Program-made: the position numbers and the translations under genes | Notes under the pieces: model-generated | The model's input: the letters and a program-made list of their open reading frames with translations, nothing else | Told to the model about the DNA's origin: nothing | The model's database searches: none | From: Entophlyctis helioformis | Lineage: Eukaryota > Chytridiomycota > Chytridiomycetes > Chytridiales > Chytriomycetaceae | Direction: 5' to 3' | Length of the DNA: 64,000 nt | Assembly: GCA_025526915.1 (NCBI GenBank) | Contig: JAHLKH010000114.1 | Location: 1 to 64,000, forward strand | Part shown: positions 43,841 through 55,354 of the stretch, piece by piece | How positions within the stretch are numbered: the stretch's first letter is position 1 | Layout of the letters: each line of letters opens with the position of its first letter

Positions 43841-46800
43841 CTAGTTGGTCTCGGCGTAGTGGCCAGACGCAATCTCGCGAATGACGGCAGCGTTGGCAGC
43901 ACCAGTCGCATCCACAAGCTCGCCAAACACAGAGCCAGCCCGGCCGAGCAGCACATGCGGCGCATCAAACTCGGCAATCTCGCCCTGGTCAAGCACAAGC
44001 ACGCGGTCAAACGCCGCAATCGTGTTGAGACGGTGCGCAATGCTCAGCACCGTCGTGTCGGCAAACTGCGACCGGATCGACTCTTGGATGCGCTTGTCGG
44101 CCTCGGCATCCACCGACGCCGTCGCCTCGTCCATGATGAGCACCTTGGGCCGCGCGAGAATGGCCTTGGCAAGACATAGCAGCTGGCGCTGGCCCATCGA
44201 CAGGTTGGATCCGTTCTCCTCGATCGCCGCATCCAGCTTGTCCGTCTGCGCAGCCACGTAGTCCTTGAGACCCACGAGCGACAGCGACTCCCACAGCTGG
44301 TCGTCGGTGTATCCCGTCTGCAGCATGTCGAGGTTGGACCGCACGGTTCCCTTGAACAGCACAGGCTCCTGCGGGATGATCTGCAGGCGAGAGCGCAGCG
44401 TCTTGAGACCGAGCGTCGCAATGTCGCGGCCGTCGATGGTGATGGATCCCTTGGACGCCTCCATGATGCGGAACAGGGCCGTCATGAGCGTGCTCTTGCC
44501 CGAGCCGGTGCGGCCGACGATGCCGACCTTTTCGCCCGGACGGATGTCGAGCGACAGGTTCTTGATGACGGCGTGGTCGGGACGCGAGTCGTAGCAGATC
44601 TGCAGGTCGCGGATGGCAAGTGCACCGGCAGTCGGCCACTCGTCCTTGGTCGCAGGGTCGTTGGGCATCACGCGAGGTGCCTCGGACGGCAGCTCGTTGG
44701 CGTAGTAGTTGAGACGCTCGACCGAGTTGAAGGCAGCCTCCACATTGCCTGTATGCCACACCAGTCGACTGTTAGTGTCTGGACGGGCCGTGTCGGCAGC
44801 ATCCTTGCAGGGCGACCGCCTTACCAATCAGAACGAGGAACATGTTGAGCGATGCGCCAATCGAAATCGACGACGACAGCGACAGACCGACAGAAGCGCC
44901 AGTGAGGATGCCAGCAGCAGCAAGAGAAACGATGACAAGCGTCACAGTCGAGGCAAGGATCTCAAGGCGGAACGACAGCCAGAACTGCGTGCTCGTGAGC
45001 AGAAGCGTTGACAGGTTGGTCATGTCCATCTTGGCATTCTGGCCATGGATGAATCGAGGTGCAGCTCCGTATGCCAGGATGGTGGGAATGCCGTTGAGAG
45101 TCTCGGAGATGTGTGCGTTGAGGGGCGATCGCATGATGGACGACAGACGCTTGAGCTCGCGGTAGGACGACTGGAAGAACACAAAGGCGGAGCCAGAGAT
45201 GACCAAAAGAACACCGAATTGGACTGTGTGCCAGAAACATGTTAGCCTGCATGTCAGTCAGCGGGCCATCTCGAAGACGCAAACTCACTGAGCAGGAACG
45301 CGTTCGAGTACACGACAACAATGATGGCCGTGATGAGACCGACGAGGCCAAAGGCAGCGCCAACAAACATCTGTCCCATGCCAAGATCGAGCGATTGCAC
45401 GTCGGTGGTCATGCGGTTGAGAATGCGGCCAATGGGCTGGCCGTCAAAGAAGGACATGGGTGTACGGATAAGGCCGTCAAGAGCGCGGTTGTGGAGCACA
45501 ATAGCCGACTTGTATGTGCCAAGCAGCACGACCGACGTAAGGAGTACTAGTGTGTGCAACGGTCGCGTTGGTCAGTCGTCCGTCTGAACCGCCGCCAGAA
45601 CCGCTGCCCGAGTCATGACGAGATGAGAGCCAACTTACAGACAATGAGTGTGTCGAGCGCGCCAAGACCAGCGTACAAGTTAAAGTAGTTGGAGAACGAC
45701 AGCCTCCACTTGTCTTCGATCCAGATGACGAGCATGATGCGCACAAACGACGTCGCGCCGACATTGAGCAGCACGAGCGAGATGATCAGCCCAAGGAAGA
45801 TGTATCCAGTCGCCAGGAAGTACGAGCGGATCGTGTCCATGCTGACAGCACCCTGGAAACAGATGTCTCAAGTCAGATCGGGCTGGTGCAAGAAAAGCAT
45901 GAGAATCAGCCCAACTCACCTCGCGGCGGTCCTCGGCGACGGCCGCTTCATCCTCAAACTTGTCGTCGGCCTTGGCTGCATCCTCGGGCTTCTTGCCATC
46001 GACCTTCTTGCCGCCCTCGGCTTCCTCGTCGTCAAAGTGGTAGTCCTTCATGATGCCAGAGAGAGCGCTCTCGGGGACAGCCATGAGCTCAGCGAACGTG
46101 CCCGTCTCAGCAACACGGCCATTGTCAAGCACGACAACAAAGTCGACCTTGGGAAGCAGGTGCAGCTGGTGCGTGACAAGCACGACCGTCTTGCTCTTGA
46201 GCGTGCCGCAGATGGCCTCGTCAAACACCTTCTTGCCGACATGCGCATCGAGGGCGGCAATGGGATCGTCCAGCAGGTAGATGTCGGCGTCGCGAGCAAT
46301 GGCACGAGCAAGTGCAACACGAGCCTTCTGGCCGCCAGACAGGTTGATGCCCTTCTCGCCAATCTGCGTGCCGAGACCGTTGGGGAGGATCTCGAGGTCG
46401 TGCTCGAGACACGAGGCAGACACGGCCTTGGCGATGTTGGGCCGCACAGACTCGTCGCTGAACACAATGTTCTCCTCGATGGTGCCGGTCAGGATCCACG
46501 GCTCCTGAGCGCAGTAGGCGACGGATCCGTAGACGGACGACGAGCCGGCCGTCTTGCGCATGCCGCCAATGAGAGCAGACAGGAACGACGACTTGCCAGA
46601 TCCAACCGAGCCGACAACAGCAACGAGCGAGCCGCGCGGGATGGACAGGTTGATGTCCTCGAGCTTGAACGGCTCCTCCTTGATCTCTTCAGCTGCAGAG
46701 TCTGTCTCAACGACAGTCTCGGCAGACGCGTCTTTGGAATTAGCGGCATCCTTCTTGCTCTTCTTGGCATCCTTCTTGGCATCAGCAGCAGCCTTCTTGT

Positions 46801-48280
46801 CCTTCTTGTCCTTCTTGTCGGCATTCTTGACAGTCTCCCAGGTGAACGAAGCATTGTCCATCTTGAGTGCAGACCCGTCCTTGGATGCATCGGCAGGCAG
46901 GAGGTCGGTCAGCTCGTTCGGGCCAGTCTCCTCGGCAAGGAGGAGCTCGCTGATGCGCTTGTACGAGACAGTAAACTGGAGAATGCCGATGGTGGAGGTG
47001 GCGACAGACGTTGCAGGACCGGACAGTGCGCTCACGAGGGCAAGGACGGTGAACACCTTGTCGGCCGACAGGATGGTGCCGGTGAAGGACGAGTACGCGA
47101 TGAACGAGACGATCGGAATGGCGTTTTGCTGAAGAACCATGCAAGCTGTTCGATGAGGGCATGCCAGTCAGCGAACAGGTTGCAGCAGGTGCACTCGCAC
47201 TGCCAGCGCTGAACGAAACGAAAACTCACCAAAGATGAGGATCATGGGGTACAAAAAGTACGTCAGGTACCCAACCTGTCTGCCACGCGCCTCGCTAATC
47301 GACTTGTGGAACGACTCCTCGGCGGCCTGGTACTTGATGATCTTGATGCCGTACAGGAACTCGCGCAGACGCTTGGTGCGGTCGTCGAGCGCCTTGAAGT
47401 ACTCTGAGAATCCCTTGCTGATCATGGGCAGGAAGCATGCCTGGATCAGCATGAGGCCGAGAACGATCCGCCCGCGACGAGGGTGGACGGGCCGCCGAGG
47501 AAGCGGGCAATGTAGTAGACGCAGAGAACGATCTGGACAATGGACGAGATGGAGCCGAGAACGGCGTCGGAAACGTTGAGGACGTTGAGGACGTCAGACG
47601 TGATCAAGCTGTTGATCTTGCCGGCCTCGAAGGACTGGCGGGACTTGTGAGAGAGACGGAGAGCCTTGCCGTAGAGAGCCGATGTGGTGGACGAGCGCAT
47701 CTTGATGAACGTGTCGATGTTGATGGACTTTTCGGTCCATGCGCAGACGGTGCTCAGCACCTTTGAAGCAGCAATGCAGGCAGGCAAGGAGAGTGAGCAC
47801 AGAGGTCGTGTGATCAGCGATGTGATCAGCGATGGGCAGTACCTGGAGTCCAAAGAACAAGGCGCTGAGCCAGACAAGCTGAGTGCGGTCTTCGAGGAAC
47901 AGAGCCTGGATGACCTGCGAGATGAGCAGGGGCAGACCGATGTTGGCGCCAGTGACAGCAGCGATGAGCAGCGTCATGGCAACGAAGCGCGGCCAGTAGG
48001 CGGCCATGAGCGTCGAGAACAGCGACGGGGGTCTGACGGTCTTTGGACTGGCCGTGTGCGCAGCAAACTGTGCCCAGAAGCCGTCAAACACATCCGCGGA
48101 AGCAGCGGCCATGTTGGCCTCGCTGAGCAGCGGCAGGTCGGACTCGACGAGCGGACGCTTGTATCCGATGCGCAGCGTGGGCGTCACCCACGACAGGGTG
48201 ATGAACGAGAAGAAGTTGCGACGCATGGGCGTCTTGGTGGTAGCCTGGCCAGGCTCGAGTGCGATGTCTGCAGCTGCCAT
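43841..48280 (-). CDS. ABCC (MRP-type) transporter, copy 2
   Basis: ATG at 48280 (MAAADIALEPGQATTKTPMR), stop at 43841, at least eight exons with short introns (for example 47763-47851, 47162-47228, 45841-45918, 45550-45637, 45226-45288, 44745-44823), about 1,400 residues. NBD1 has [17 protein letters not shown] and [11 protein letters not shown]2 has [19 protein letters not shown] and [13 protein letters not shown], all intact. A Lys/Asp/Ala-rich linker lies before NBD1. One apparent base loss near 47,467 sits between two well-conserved membrane stretches. Compared with copy 1, the NBDs are nearly identical and the membrane domains are clearly diverged, so the two may move different substrates. 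It diverges from the VWA gene over 157 bp. Confidence 0.9.
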
Positions 48281-48437
48281 GTTGAACGGTGCACGATGTG
48301 GGGAAAGCACTCGGCGTTTGTTGCCGGCTTTTGAGTGTTGACGACGTGAAAATTTTCATGTTGCCACATTTTGACACGTTTATCCACGTTTTGCCACGTT
48401 GACGCCGCCGCCGCTCTGATCCACACAGCGACGGCGA

Positions 48438-51400
48438 ATGACCGCAACACAGCCATGCCCGTCAACGCTGGATATCTTGCTGCTTATCGATACCAGCACG
48501 GCCATGGCCCAGCGCGGCAGCTTCAAGCTGTTAATGGACGCGCTCGCGCCGTCTGTTGTGGGCATGCCGATGTGGGCGTCGCCAGATAATGTTCGCGTGG
48601 CTGTTGCTTCAATGGGCGGCAAGGCGCGACTGCTGCAGGCCTTCTCAGTGAGCGTTTCTTCTCATCGGGTTGCCGTCGGCCCTGCTGGCGTCTCACTTAT
48701 CTCATATGCGTGCTGGCGTGGCTGCATGACAGGGAAGCCAGTCGGTGCTCATCTCGACGCTCAAGAGCCTGGATGCAGCCATGGCATCAAAGTACAGTTC
48801 AAGCATCAGCACCAGCAACATGACCGCGTCAGACTTTATGAGCCAGTCGCTGCAGTCTGGGCTCGAAGCCCTTCGCGTTTTTGCTCCAAACACAACATCG
48901 GCATGCCCGTCCTCGGAGGGCTGCAGCCTCGGATGGCGTCCAGACTCGAGCAAGTTCATTGTCATGGCCACCAACAGCGACAGCGATTTGCCGTACATGC
49001 CGGCCAACCGCATGACCGGCCAGTCTCAAGGGCACCCATTCAAGCCATTCAACGTGAGCAGCTTGGCCCAAGTCCCTGCTCCGGCTCTTCTTGAGCCAGC
49101 CTTCCTGCCGTCGACCTGGTGGTATGACACGGGCATCGCCGGTTTCCAAATGTACCGTAATGCCAGCGCACCGCCGCGTCTGTCCAGCGCGTGGCAGGCA
49201 GAAGTCAATGCGACAGCACAGTCACTGCTGTCGTCACGCACACACCTGGTGCTGTTTGCCGATATCATCGCGCAGCCACGCGGATCGCCCATGTCGAGCT
49301 GGGACTACCCGAACCCGTACCGCGAGTTTGCGCTTGCCAGCGTCCGTGGCACTGCGGCGCTCGAGACCGACACTCTCACAACAGCAGCCATGCAGTATGG
49401 ACATCCGCTGTACAACGTCTTTGTATCATCAAGCGACATTGATCCGCTCGCTCTCGACCGGTCTGCCACACTGGACTCGCTGAGATCCAACGGGCTGCCA
49501 TTGTCGTTGCAGAGCCTTATGCTGGCGGGCAACGGACAAATGGAGATTGTTGCGCTGGACCAGCTGCAGACACTGGTGGGAGACCGACGCAATGACAAGG
49601 GCATTTTCAGCTTTGTTGTCACTGTGCGCAACTGCACGCTGATCCCTGTGAGTACCGGCTGTGTAGTCCGCACACTAAGCTTTGCTGCTGACGTTTGCAA
49701 TCCTAGAATACGTTGCAGGTCTCAACGTCTGCATCTGTACAAACAAGAACGACAGCAACCACGCTGGCAAGTAGGTCGAGTGCAACTGTGACAATATCGA
49801 GCACAGCAACAAGCAGGTCCAGTGCACCGTTGTTGAGCACGACTGTGCCAGTAGCTGTCAAATCTTCAAGCACATCAACCACATCGACATTAACATTGAA
49901 TAGAGTTGCCGCAATGTCTTCGAGTGCATCAGCATCAACGACACTGTCAACATCGAGCAGTGTCTCGACAGCATCGGCCGCCATCACGTCAACAACGCGT
50001 GCTGGGTCGTCAGTGCCAACCAGCAGCAGTTCCACTGCCATGACATCCAGATCAACATCGAGCATCGCATGGTCATCCAGCGCAACCACATCGCGTGCAG
50101 GCTCGTCGGCCGCAGGCAGCCCAACTGTCGCGTCGTCTGAATCCACATTGCCGAGCACGGCACCGTCAGCAACCAGCTCGATCGTGCCACCGTTGTCAGC
50201 GGCATCGTCAGCATCCACACCGACCCAGTTGCCGGCGACATCAGCTGCATCATCATCTTCCAGTGGCACAGCATCGACAACACGGCCAAGCTTGACCATG
50301 CATCTGTCCAGCCACGGCATCATCCACAACCACTTTGATGCCGTCATCTTCGAGTGCATCAGCATCAAAGACAATGTCAACATCGAGCAGTGTCTCGACA
50401 GCCTCAGCCGCCATTTCCTCAACAACGCGTGCTGGGTCGTCAGTGCCAACAGCAGCAGTTCCACTGCCATGACATCCAGATCAACATCGAGCATCGCATG
50501 GTCATCCAGCGCAACCACATCGCGTGCAGGCTCGTCGACGGCAGGCAGCTCAACTGTCGCATCGTCTGAATCCACCTTGTCGAGCATGACACCGTCGACA
50601 ACCAGCTCGATTGTGCCACCGTTGTCAGCGGCATCGTCAGCATCCACACCGACCCAGTTGCCGGCGACATCAGCTGCATCATCATCTTCCAGTGGCACAG
50701 CATCGACAACACGGCCAAGCTTGACCATGTCATCTGTCCAGCCGACGGCATCATCCACAACCACTTTGATGCCGTCATCTTCGAGTGCATCAGCATCAAA
50801 GACAATGTCAACATCGAGCAGTGTCTCGACAGCCTCAGCCGCCATTTCCTCAACAACGCGTGCTGGGTCGTCAGTGCCAACCAGCAGCAGTTCCACTGCC
50901 ATGACATCCAGATCAACATCGAGCATCGCATGGTCATCCAGCGCAACCACATCGCGTGCAGGCTCGTCGGCCGCAGGCAGCCCAACTGTCGCATCGTCTG
51001 AATCCACCTTGTCGAGCATGACACCGTCGACAACCAGCTCGATTGTGCCACCGTTGTCAGCGGCATCGTCAGCATCCACACCGACCCAGTTGCCGGCGAC
51101 ATCAGCTGCATCATCATCTTCCAGTGGCACAGCATCGACAACACGGCCAAGCTTGACCATGTCATCTGTCCAGCCGACGGCATCATCCACAACCACTTTG
51201 ATGCCGTCATCTTCGAGTGCATCAGCATCAAAGACAATGTCAACATCGAGCAGTGTCTCGACAGCCTCAGCCGCCATTTCCTCAACAACGCGTGCTGGGT
51301 CGTCAGTGCCAACCAGCAGCAGTTCCACTGCCATGACATCCAGATCAACATCGAGCATCGCATGGTCATCCAGCGCAACCACATCGCGTGCAGGCTCGTC

Positions 51401-54400
51401 GGCCGCAGGCAGCCCAACTGTCGCGTCGTCTGAATCCACATTGCCGAGCACGGCACCGTCAGCAACCAGCTCGATCGTGCCACCGTTGTCAGCGGCATCG
51501 TCAGCATCCACACCGACCCAGTTGCCGGCGACATCAGCTGCATCATCATCTTCCAGTGGCACAGCATCGACAACACGGCCAAGCTTGACCATGCCATCTG
51601 TCCAGCCAGCTGCATCATTCACAACCACTTTGATGCCGTCATCTTCGAGTGCATCAGCATCAAAGACAATGTCAACATCGAGCAGTGTCTCGACAGCCTC
51701 AGCCGCCATTTCCTCAACAACGCGTGCTGGGTCGTCAGTGCCGACGAGCAGCAGTTCCACTGCCATGACATCCAGATCAACATCGAGCATCGCATGGTCG
51801 TCCAGCGCAACCACATCGCGTGCAGGCTCGTCGGCCGCAGGCAGCCCAACTGTCGCATCGTCTGAATCGACATTGCCGAGCACGGCACCGTCGACAACCA
51901 GCTCGATTGTGCCACCGTTGTCAGCATCATCGTCAGCATCCACACCGACCCAGTTGCCGGCGACATCAGCTGCATCATCATCTTCCAGTGGCACAGCATC
52001 GACAACACGGCCAAGCTTGACCATGTCATCTGTCCAGCCAGCTGCATCATTCACAACCACTTTGATGCCGTCATCTTCGAGTGCATCAGCATCAAAGACA
52101 ATGTCATCTTCGAGCATTGTCTCGACAGCCTCAGCCGCCATTTCCTCAACAACGCGTGCTGGGTCGTCAGTGCCGACGAGCAGCAGTTCCACTGCCATGA
52201 CATCCAGATCAACATCGAGCATCGCATGGTCGTCCAGCGCAACCACATCGCGTGCAGGCTCGTCGGCCGCAGGCAGCCCAACTGTCGCATCGTCTGAATC
52301 GACATTGCCGAGCACGGCACCGTCGACAACCAGCTCGATTGTGCCACCGTTGTCAGCATCATCGTCAGCATCCACACCGACCCAGTTGCCGGCGACATCA
52401 GCTGCATCATCATCTTCCAGTGGCACAGCATCGACAACACGGCCAAGCTTGACCATGTCATCTGTCCAGCCAGCTGCATCATTCACAACCACTTTGATGC
52501 CGTCATCTTCGAGTGCATCAGCATCAAAGACAATGTCAACATCGAGCAGTGTCTCGACAGCCTCAGCCGCCATTTCCTCAACAACGCGTGCTGGGTCGTC
52601 AGTGCCGACGAGCAGCAGTTCCACTGCCATGACATCCAGATCAACATCGAGCATCGTATGGTCGTCCAGCGCAACCACATCGCGTGCAGGCTCGTCGGCC
52701 GCAGGCAGCCCAACTGTCGCGTCGTCTGAATCCACATTGCCGAGCACGGCACCGTCAGCAACCAGCTCGATCGTGCCACCGTTGTCAGCGGCATCGTCAG
52801 CATCCACACCGACCCAGTTGCCGGCGACATCAGCTGCATCATCATCTTCCAGTGGCACAGCATCGACAACACGGCCAAGCTTGACCATGCCATCTGTCCA
52901 GCCAGCTGCATCATTCACAACCACTTTGATGCCGTCATCTTCGAGTGCATCAGCATCAAAGACAATGTCAACATCGAGCAGTGTCTCGACAGCCTCAGCC
53001 GCCATTTCCTCAACAACGCGTGCTGGGTCGTCAGTGCCGACGAGCAGCAGTTCCACTGCCATGACATCCAGATCAACATCGAGCATCGCATGGTCGTCCA
53101 GCGCAACCACATCGCGTGCAGGCTCGTCGGCCGCAGGCAGCCCAACTGTCGCATCGTCTGAATCGACATTGCCGAGCACGGCACCGTCGACAACCAGCTC
53201 GATTGTGCCACCGTTGTCAGCATCATCGTCAGCATCCACACCGACCCAGTTGCCGGCGACATCAGCTGCATCATCATCTTCCAGTGGCACAGCATCGACA
53301 ACACGGCCAAGCTTGACCATGTCATCTGTCCAGCCAGCTGCATCATTCACAACCACTTTGATGCCGTCATCTTCGAGTGCATCAGCATCAAAGACAATGT
53401 CAACATCGAGCAGTGTCTCGACAGCCTCAGCCGCCATTTCCTCAACAACGCGTGCTGGGTCGTCAGTGCCGACGAGCAGCAGTTCCACTGCCATGACATC
53501 CAGATCAACATCGAGCATCGCATGGTCGTCCAGCGCAACCACATCGCGTGCAGGCTCGTCGGCCGCAGGCAGCCCAACTGTCGCGTCGTCTGAATCCACA
53601 TTGCCGAGCACGGCACCGTCAGCAACCAGCTCGATCGTGCCACCGTTGTCAGCGGCATCGTCAGCATCCACACCGACCCAGTTGCCGGCGACATCAGCTG
53701 CATCATCATCTTCCAGTGGCACAGCATCGACAACACGGCCAAGCTTGACCATGCATCTGTCCAGCCAGCTGCATCATTCACAACCACTTTGATGCCGTCA
53801 TCTTCGAGTGCATCAGCATCAAAGACAATGTCAACATCGAGCAGTGTCTCGACAGCCTCAGCCGCCATTTCCTCAACAACGCGTGCTGGGTCGTCAGTGC
53901 CAACCAGCAGCAGTTCCACTGCCATGACATCCAGATCAACATCGAGCATCGCATGGTCATTCAGCGCAACCACATCGCGTGCAGGCTCGTCGGCCGCAGG
54001 CAGCCCAACTGTCGCATCGTCTGAATCGACATTGCCGAGCACGGCACCGTCGACAACCAGCTCGATTGTGCCACCGTTGTCAGCATCATCGTCAGCATCC
54101 ACACCGACCCAGTTGCCGGCGACATCAGCTGCATCATCATCTTCCAGTGGCACAGCATCGACAACACGGCCAAGCTTGACCATGTCATCTGTCCAGCCGA
54201 CGGCATCATCCACAACCACTTTGATGCCGTCATCTTCGAGTGCATCAGCATCAAAGACAATGTCAACATCGAGCAGTGTCTCGACAGCCTCAGCCGCCAT
54301 TTCCTCAACAACGCGTGCTGGGTCGTCAGTGCCAACCAGCAGCAGTTCCACTGCCATGACATCCAGATCAACATCGAGCATCGCATGGCCATCCAGCGCA

Positions 54401-55293
54401 ACCACATCGCGTGCAGGCTCGTCGGCCGCAGGCAGCCCAACTGTCGCGTCGTCTGAATCCACCTTGCCGAGCATGACACCGTCGACAACCAGCTCGATTG
54501 TGCCACCGTTGTCAGCGGCATCGTCAGCATCCACACCGACCCAGTTGCCGGCGACATCAGCTGCATCATCATCTTCCAGTGGCACAGCATCGACAACACG
54601 GCCAAGCTCGACCATGTCATCTGTCCAGCCAGCTGCATCATTCACAACCACTTTGATGCCGTCATCTTCGAGTGCATCAGCATCAAAGACAATGTCATCT
54701 TCGAGCATTGTCTCGACAGCATCGGCCGCCATCACGTCAACAACGCGTGCTGGGTCGTCATGCCAACCAGCAGCAGTTCTACTGCCATGAGTGCGACAAC
54801 AGACGCAACAGGCATGGGTGCATCAATCGCCACGACCGATGCCATCTCGGTATCCGAGACAACGTTGAGAGCAGATGCGGCAGAGTATGTGGTCACGACG
54901 AGCTGGTCCGAGTCGATATTTGCTCCAACGCCAGTCTCCATCACGACGCAAGCACCTGCTGACGGCTTTCCAGCAGTTGACAATGACGCTTCACAGCTGT
55001 TTGGGCCGATGCCGGCATTCACGTTCCCAGCATCGCCCACGATAACCAGTGCGCTGCCGGTCTCGACAGGCGACAGTGAATCGAGCCAAAGCATTGCCAC
55101 CAATTCGAGTGGCAACTCGTCGCCGTCGTGGGGTGTGGTGGCTGGCGTGGGCGGTGCGACCGTTGTCATGGCTGGCGTGATGATGTTTCGAAGGCAGCGG
55201 GTGGTCAATCTGCGGCGACGGGCCGTGCACCCGTCGAACGTGGACCTGTCCGACGACGCCTATGTCGGTGCCTTCCTGACCGTGCAAGATTGA
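48438..55293 (+). CDS. VWA-domain type I surface protein with 144-aa Ser/Thr repeats
   Basis: Exons 48438-48647, 48733-49647 and 49707-55293. The N-terminus (LDILLLIDTSTAMAQRGSF) begins a VWA-like domain with a D-x-S/T-x-(S/A/M) metal site, DTSTAM, continuing with NVRVAVASMGG and NMTASDFMSQSLQSGLEAL. The ectodomain region to residue 370 has several N-x-S/T sites. About 1,620 residues of Ser/Thr/Ala-rich stalk follow, made of eleven 144-residue repeats. A C-terminal membrane helix (WGVVAGVGGATVVMAGVMMF) and a short basic tail end the protein. It looks like a cell-surface adhesin or sensor. No classical signal peptide precedes the VWA domain. One-base losses near 53,754 and 54,760 break the frame, and three losses at 50,300-50,450 cancel out. 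About 2,230 residues if repaired. Confidence 0.82.
49917..54787. repeat. 432-bp tandem repeat array, about 11.3 units
   Basis: Equivalent positions recur at 50095, about 50527, about 50957, 51388, 51820, 52252, 52684, 53116, 53548, 53979 and about 54411, giving a period of 432 bp (431 or less where a base is missing). The units are nearly identical and lie wholly inside the VWA-protein exon 3. Three subtypes can be told apart by a block starting about 60 bp into each unit. Confidence 0.97.
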
Positions 55294-55354
55294 CTTGCAA
55301 TACATGTGGCCACCTCCCAAACACAAATCTGCCCATTTTTCACCTTGCCTCACG

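Noticed and set aside
43288..44040. 250-codon minus-strand frame at the end of ABCC copy 2
   Set aside because: It is a shifted frame of NBD2 followed by intergenic repeats. The homologous shifted frame also exists in copy 1, which shows it is a shadow.
49703..54735. Acidic minus-strand repeat protein
   Set aside because: The plus frame connects through good splice sites to a VWA domain upstream and a membrane helix downstream. The minus frame has neither partner.
49917..54787. CRISPR-like array
   Set aside because: The period is 432 bp with no unique spacers, and it lies inside a coding exon of a eukaryotic gene.
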